IMG/VR virus record: IMGVR_UViG_3300048835_000554 | Coordinates: 1-34,482 of that record | Reading direction: 5' to 3' (one strand) | Source of the DNA: a virus | Length of the DNA: 34,482 nucleotides | Shown here: piece by piece, positions 30,424 through 34,482 of the stretch | Numbering within the stretch: the first letter of the stretch is position 1 | Layout of the letters: every line of letters begins with the position of its first letter | The notes under the pieces: model-generated | Told to the model about the DNA's origin: nothing | Database searches by the model: none | Seen by the model: only the letters and a program-made list of their open reading frames with translations | Translations under genes and position numbers: made by a program

Positions 30424-32001
30424 TCATTTCTCCGTGCGCCCGGCCGGGTATTCCTCGGCCAGCGCCTTGATGCCCGTGGGCCGGAAGGTGATCGCCAGCG
30501 TCCCGTCCGCCCCGTCATACGTCACCCGTTCCACGAGCAGGCGCAGCACCCGCCCTTGTTCCCCCGGCGCGAGCGAGTCCCAAACCGGGTCGAACATCGA
30601 CAGCGCCCGCGACAGTTCCTTCTCGTCCACCGTCTTCTCCCCAATCGCGATGATCTGCTCCCGCACCTCCGTCGCCCGCTGTTCGGCGGCGCGTATGCGT
30701 TCCTGAAGGTCCGCCAGCCGCGCCGCCGTAGGCGTCTCGCCCGGCTTCCCAGCCTGGTCGATCAACTTCCGCACCTCCGCGCCGTGTTGCGCCAGCTCGC
30801 GTTCCAGGCGGCGATGTTCGCCCTGGAGGGCTTCCAGCCCGGCCTGGTTCTGCTTCCGCGCCTGCGCCAACGTCGCGGCCAGAACCTTGTTGTCCTTGCC
30901 GATCGCCCGGATGCGGTCCACCACGAACCGCTCGATCTCGGCGGCGGGAACCGACTTGGTCGGGCAATCCTCCCAGCCCCGCTTCTGGGCGTTCATGCAG
31001 ACGTAGTAGCGATAGCGTCGGTTGGCCTTGGAGGTGTAGGTGTGCATCATCCCGCAGCCGCACGGCTTGCACTGAAGGATGCCCTTGAGCAGCGCGCCGT
31101 ACTTGTTCCGCGTCACCGCCGACCCGGTGCCGCCGTTGCGTCCGTTGTGCCGCAGCGCGTCCTGTACGCGGTGCCAGAGCGACTCGTTGACGATGCCCGC
31201 ATGCTCGGCGGGGTGGATTTCCTCGTGGTAGCGCACCTTGCCGATGTAGACCACGTTGGTCAGCAGGCGGTAGAGCGCTTCCTTCGTGTACCGCCGTCCG
31301 CCGCGCACCTGCCCCTTCTTCGTCGTCCATTGCTTGGCTCGCCAGCCACGCTTGTCCAGGTCGCGGATCGTCGGGATCAGCGAGCCGTGGTGCAGGTACA
31401 ACTCGAAGATCTGCCGGACCTGCTTGGCCTCTTCCTCTTTGACGGTGACGCGCCCGCCCTGCGGTGTCGAGGCCAGGTCGTATCCCAGCACCGGGTGCCC
31501 GCCGGCCCATTTCCCCTTCCTCCGCGCGGCCGCGATCTTGTCGCGGGTGCGCTCGGAGATGATCTCCCGCTCGAACTGGGCGAACGACAACAGCACGTTG
31601 AGCATCAAGCGGCCCATCGACGTGCTGGTATTGAACTGCTGCGTCACCGAGACGAAGGAGACGTGGTTGCGGTCCAGCACGTCCATGATCTTCGAGAAGT
31701 CGATCAGGCTGCGGCTCAGCCGGTCCACCTTGTAGACCACGATGCAGTCGATCTTCCCGGCGTCGATGTCGGCCAGGAGGCGCTGGAGCGCCGGGCGGTC
31801 CATGTTGCCGCCGGTGAACCCGCCGTCGTCGTAGCGCGTCGGCAGGCACGTCCACCCCTCGTGCTTCTGCGCTGCGATGTACGCCTCGCCGCTTTCACGC
31901 TGGGCGTCAAGCGAGTTGAACTCCTGCTCCAAGCCCTCCTCGGTGCTCTTGCGGGTGTAGACGGCGCACCGCAGCGTCTTCTTGTCGGCGTCCTTACCCA
32001 T
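30424..32001 (-). CDS. Large serine recombinase (integrase)
   Basis: The 525-residue protein has the resolvase catalytic domain (residues 8-150) with nucleophile S19 in YTRKST, VYKVDRLSRSLIDF and QFEREIISERTRDKI. A Recombinase domain (about 160-270, GYDLASTPQGG, YRLLTNVVYIGKVRY) follows, then a zinc ribbon (CKPCGCGMM ... YYVC ... WEDC) and a long coiled coil (about 370-455) typical of serine integrases. It would integrate and excise the element at an att site. The gene overlaps the DUF2924 gene by 8 nt. No duplicated att core was found within the window, so the second end is outside. Confidence 0.95.
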   Translation of the reverse strand: MGKDADKKTLRCAVYTRKSTEEGLEQEFNSLDAQRESGEAYIAAQKHEGWTCLPTRYDDGGFTGGNMDRPALQRLLADIDAGKIDCIVVYKVDRLSRSLIDFSKIMDVLDRNHVSFVSVTQQFNTSTSMGRLMLNVLLSFAQFEREIISERTRDKIAAARRKGKWAGGHPVLGYDLASTPQGGRVTVKEEEAKQVRQIFELYLHHGSLIPTIRDLDKRGWRAKQWTTKKGQVRGGRRYTKEALYRLLTNVVYIGKVRYHEEIHPAEHAGIVNESLWHRVQDALRHNGRNGGTGSAVTRNKYGALLKGILQCKPCGCGMMHTYTSKANRRYRYYVCMNAQKRGWEDCPTKSVPAAEIERFVVDRIRAIGKDNKVLAATLAQARKQNQAGLEALQGEHRRLERELAQHGAEVRKLIDQAGKPGETPTAARLADLQERIRAAEQRATEVREQIIAIGEKTVDEKELSRALSMFDPVWDSLAPGEQGRVLRLLVERVTYDGADGTLAITFRPTGIKALAEEYPAGRTEK

Positions 32002-32503
32002 GCGATTTCCTCCCGGCCCCGAGGCCGAAGAAATAGTTGCCGTTCCAATGCGAGCCGGTGATCGCCTTGGCGACCGCCGACAGGCTGCCGTACACCGCGC
32101 CGAGGTACTCGAACCCGTTGTCCAGCACGGTGACTTGGATCATCTGGCCCTTGTACTGGCGGGTGAGGATGGTGCCGGGCATCGGCTGGCCATCCCTTTC
32201 ACTGAAGGTAATCTTGGCCGTGCGGGTGGTGGATGCCGGCGAGGGCGCGGGCGGGTCCGGGGGCCGGCGCATCCGCAGGTCCGCGTCGTTGGCCAGTTCC
32301 TCGGCCCGCCGCCGGGCGCGCTCGGTCAGGTCGCCGTTGGCGTTGGCCTGCATCCGCCAGGCGATTCGTTTCCAAAGCCAGTCCTTGTTCCTGGATCGCG
32401 CGGCCTCGCCGAAGACCACCAGGTAGCGGCCCCGCAGTTCTTTGACGGTCATCTGCTTGAGGGCGGCGACCTCGCGGACGATGTTGGTTTTCGTTTCGAT
32501 CAT
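31994..32503 (-). CDS. DUF2924 family protein
   Basis: The 169-residue protein has the DUF2924 pattern: VAALKQMTVKELRGRYLVVFGEAARSRNKDWLWKRIAWRMQ, a P/A linker, then PGTILTRQYKGQMIQVTVLDNGFEYLGAVYGSLSAVAKAITGSHWNGNYFFGL. The second half resembles an inner part of homing-endonuclease-linked DNA-binding domains (related to the RAMA-like fold). It is found beside large serine recombinases and may help target or control recombination. AGAGGACACGAGC precedes the ATG at 32503. Confidence 0.93.
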   Translation of the reverse strand: MIETKTNIVREVAALKQMTVKELRGRYLVVFGEAARSRNKDWLWKRIAWRMQANANGDLTERARRRAEELANDADLRMRRPPDPPAPSPASTTRTAKITFSERDGQPMPGTILTRQYKGQMIQVTVLDNGFEYLGAVYGSLSAVAKAITGSHWNGNYFFGLGAGRKSHG

Positions 32504-32530
32504 GCTCGTGTCCTCTGGCCTCTCTGGTCG

Positions 32531-32746
32531 TTAACGTGATGGACACAAGGGCGAGGTTTCCGAAAGATGGCAAGTCGATTCTGCCGGAATCTTCGAACTC
32601 CCGGCGCTCTCGCGTGTGGCGGGGTCGGGCGACGGGGGCAGGCAGGGGGTGCGGCGCTTCAGGCGTAGGAACCCGGCGGCCATGATCGCGGCCACTTCAT
32701 CCATGCGGTCGTCGGCGGACATGCGGGCGGGATCGTCGGGTGACAT
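32531..32746 (-). CDS. Small partner of the recombinase cassette
   Basis: ATG 32746 is preferred because GAGGAG lies 6 nt upstream; a longer frame from 32785 lacks a site. The 71-residue protein has a short helical part (SADDRMDEVAAIMAAGFLRLKRR) and a disordered P/S-rich C-terminus (PAESTCHLSET). Short proteins with the DRMDEVAAIMAAGFLRL-like motif often precede DUF2924 genes in such cassettes. Function unknown; it may stabilise or regulate the recombinase. Confidence 0.75.
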   Translation of the reverse strand: MSPDDPARMSADDRMDEVAAIMAAGFLRLKRRTPCLPPSPDPATRESAGSSKIPAESTCHLSETSPLCPSR

Positions 32747-32785
32747 GGGCGCTCCTCGCGCTGTCGCCCACAACGACCTTCCCAT

Positions 32786-33052
32786 CGGGACCGGCGGGTT
32801 GTCTGGCGGGGTTCAGGATTCCGAGGCCGTTGGTTAACAGCCTGCTCCTCTACTACCTACCGCGATCAATGCGGAAACGTCCGTAAAGCTCACATCCGCG
32901 CTGTCGCGGCTGGACGGTCGGCACCCGTCCGGGTCAAATACCGCCTATGCGCGAGGTTGGCCATCCAGCACCTCCTTGCAGGGAGCGTGATCAGGGGAGG
33001 CCGGGCGCACGTACCGAGCGAACCGTCCCGCTCAATCCGATGAGGTGCTCAT
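32786..33052. other. Non-coding boundary segment, possible element end
   Basis: No convincing gene lies here. Seen features: CGGTAGGTAGT on the minus strand at 32846-32863 (third, short copy of the upstream element); CCGCG-CTGT-CGCGG hairpin at 32896-32909; GGACGG/CCGTCC hairpin at 32912-32930; CCTCC ... GGAGG at about 32968-33000. Transcription diverges from it on both sides. It is the likely place of the recombinase attachment site and of the junction with flanking DNA. Confidence 0.5.
32846..32863 (-). repeat. GGTAGGTAGT element, short copy 3
   Basis: The minus strand reads GCGGTAGGTAGT, then AGAGGA, matching the last 18 positions of the elements at 11657-11693 and 26139-26175 except for two bases. 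The GC hairpin part is absent; GCATTGATC precedes instead. It lies about 100 nt upstream of the 71-residue gene. Confidence 0.5.
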
Positions 33053-34482
33053 GTGACAATCAATCGCATATCACGACTTCGGGACTGCGGCGTGTTCCGT
33101 GATTTCACATGGCCACAGCACCTGCCCGACTTCGCCCGGTACAACCTCATCTATGGATGGAACGGGTCCGGAAAGACCACCCTTAGCCGACTATTTCAAG
33201 CACTGGAAGTCAAGACGCCGCTGTCCGATGGACAGGCAGCCGTAAGGGTCAATGGTCGGGACTTGGCCCATACCGAGTTCGACCAAATGGACGTCCCGGT
33301 GCGGGTCTTCAACCGAGACTTCGTCTCGGCCAGTGTCTTCCCGACCAGCGGCGATGTCGCGCCGATCTTCATCATCGGCAAGCAGAACGTCGAGAAGCAG
33401 AAGCAGGTTGACCAGCTCAAGATCGAACGTGGCAAGGCGGTGGAGGCGGTCGATTCGGCCAGGCGTGCCAAGTCGCGGGCCGACGGTGCGCTCGACAAGT
33501 TCTGCATCGATCAGGCCAAGGTCATCAAGGATATGCTGCGTTCGGCCGGGTCCAATCCCTACAACAACTACAACAAGGGTGACTTCACCGATCGCGCCCA
33601 GAAGATGATTGCGGCCGACGATCAAAAGACCCACGCGCTGAACGACACGGCGCGGGACAAGTTGCTGGCCCAGCTTCGCGCGAGTCCCAAAGCCAAGCTC
33701 GCACCGATTACCTACCGGTTGCCTGACCTTAAGTCCATCGCCGATGCTGTGAGTGGGTTGTTGGCGAAGACGGTAGTCTCGGCTGCAATTCAGTCTTTGA
33801 AGGACGATGCGCAACTCTCGTCGTGGGTTCATACTGGGCTGGGGCTTCACAAAGCACACGGGGGCGAGAAGTGTCTGTTCTGCGATCAGCCAATGGCGAA
33901 GGACCGGCTGGCCGCTTTGGAAGCGCATTTCAGCACGGAATACGAGGACTTGCAGCGCAAACTGGGCGAGCAGATCGGTGCAATCCAAGCCGCCATCAGG
34001 ACGGGCGCGGACTTGGTGATTCCAAAGGCGGCAGAGCTCTACGATGAGCTGTCGTCAGAACTTGACGCGGCCGCTGCCGCTCTACGCGGCGAACGCGACG
34101 CAGCCAAACGAGTACTCGAAGCCCTGGTGAAGGCACTGGAGGACAAGAAAACGCGGGTGTTCGAGCAGGTCAAATCGGATGTGGCCGTGCCGACGCTCAA
34201 CGTCGGGGTCGTCGATGCCCTGAATCAGGTTCTCCTAAGGCACAACAGAATCTGTGACGAGTTCCAGTCCCGCATCGACGCGGCCAGGAAGCAGTTGGAG
34301 GCCGATTCCGTTGCCAACAACCTGGATGAGTTTATTAAGCTGCGGGACGCACTGAAGAGGGCAGAGGATGCGGTCACGAAGGCGGTCAACGAACAGAAAC
34401 GGCTTGATGATGAGATTGCCCGACTGGAACGCGAGATTGTCGAGCATCGCCAGCCCGCCGAGGAATTGAACACCGATCTGCG
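33053..34482 (+). CDS. AAA_13 / PrrC-RloC-like ATPase (partial)
   Basis: The frame opens at GTG 33053, with GAGG 6 nt upstream and an in-frame stop at 33041, and remains open to the right edge (476 codons). Residues 1-60 carry the ABC-type N-terminus with Walker A GWNGSGKT at 35-42, followed by VRVFNRDFVSASVF, a typical AAA_13 segment. Residues 110-470 form long coiled coils interrupted by CLFC at 274-277, resembling the zinc hook of RloC, though usually CxxC is at the coil tip. AAA_13 proteins include anticodon nucleases of the PrrC and RloC type, often next to restriction systems. The C-terminal half, which would show a nuclease or Walker B, is missing. The gene is on the opposite strand to the phage module and is less GC-rich. 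Confidence 0.85.
   Translation, partial: MTINRISRLRDCGVFRDFTWPQHLPDFARYNLIYGWNGSGKTTLSRLFQALEVKTPLSDGQAAVRVNGRDLAHTEFDQMDVPVRVFNRDFVSASVFPTSGDVAPIFIIGKQNVEKQKQVDQLKIERGKAVEAVDSARRAKSRADGALDKFCIDQAKVIKDMLRSAGSNPYNNYNKGDFTDRAQKMIAADDQKTHALNDTARDKLLAQLRASPKAKLAPITYRLPDLKSIADAVSGLLAKTVVSAAIQSLKDDAQLSSWVHTGLGLHKAHGGEKCLFCDQPMAKDRLAALEAHFSTEYEDLQRKLGEQIGAIQAAIRTGADLVIPKAAELYDELSSELDAAAAALRGERDAAKRVLEALVKALEDKKTRVFEQVKSDVAVPTLNVGVVDALNQVLLRHNRICDEFQSRIDAARKQLEADSVANNLDEFIKLRDALKRAEDAVTKAVNEQKRLDDEIARLEREIVEHRQPAEELNTDL

Noticed and set aside
29910-30518. 202-codon minus frame overlapping the HTH gene
   Set aside because: It is out of frame with the HTH gene and almost entirely R/P/G/A. It also covers the cargo promoter.
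33705-33720. TTACCTACCG, similar to the complement of the GGTAGGTAGT element
   Set aside because: It lies inside the AAA_13 coding sequence, matches only 9-10 bases and lacks both the hairpin and the AGGA context.
1-34482. CRISPR array, tRNA, rRNA or insertion sequence
   Set aside because: No regularly spaced repeats with spacers, no cloverleaf and no DDE or HUH transposase was seen on either strand. The only recombinase is the large serine type.

Overview
The window is most of a tailed-phage genome, probably an integrated prophage, in a high-GC bacterium. The gene order (small and large terminase, portal, protease-capsid fusion, neck and tail genes, tail tube, tail assembly chaperones, tape measure) is that of a long-tailed siphovirus-like phage. 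Host assignment is inference. The family flavour of many small proteins, and the recombinase / HTH / DUF2924 / 71-residue cassette, fit Planctomycetota best, with Alphaproteobacteria second. No rRNA or tRNA is visible to settle it.

Layout. (1) 1-14437, minus strand: a tightly packed structural operon read from right to left. It starts with a Nu1-like small terminase at 14437 and runs through large terminase, a zinc-ribbon protein, portal, a protease-major capsid fusion with an internal start, a DUF2190 protein, neck proteins, two tiny membrane/coiled-coil proteins, a leucine-rich-repeat protein, tail completion proteins, tail tube, chaperones (probable -1 frameshift), a membrane coiled-coil protein and the tape measure. 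It leaves the window in a distal tail gene. (2) 14549-16762, plus strand: a divergent cassette of six small genes with good Shine-Dalgarno sites, one carrying a HARE-HTH domain, closed by an intrinsic terminator at about 16790-16820. (3) 16765-18830, minus: a Dcm-like cytosine methyltransferase and a ParB-N6-adenine methyltransferase fusion. (4) 18831-19341: a poorly coding spacer with clustered GGCAAC-type repeats and a dyad, a candidate origin or operator array. (5) 19340-26073, minus: replication and recombination module (prim-pol/helicase, RadD-like SF2 helicase, RusA resolvase, DUF669 ssDNA-binding protein, Sak4-like ATPase, RecB-like nuclease). (6) 26195-27261: a phage sigma factor, a strong terminator, and a small gene whose Shine-Dalgarno is buried in a hairpin. 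(7) 27461-29834: a two-gene operon of unrecognised proteins with its own sigma70-like promoter and an inverted repeat over the -10; this is the best candidate for an undescribed cargo system. (8) 30020-32746, minus: HTH protein, large serine recombinase, DUF2924 protein and a 71-residue partner. (9) 32747-33052: an untranslated boundary segment with hairpins. (10) 33053 onward, plus: an AAA_13 / PrrC-RloC-like ATPase cut by the right edge, possibly host DNA or a defence gene.

Working together: the right-hand genes would integrate the element, replicate it and recombine it; the methyltransferases would mark its DNA; the sigma factor may redirect transcription; the left operon packages DNA and builds the head and tail. 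A 37-nt hairpin-plus-GGTAGGTAGT element occurs twice in front of genes in different modules, with a shorter third copy before the recombinase cassette. No recognisable endolysin is in the window; lysis genes probably lie beyond the left edge.
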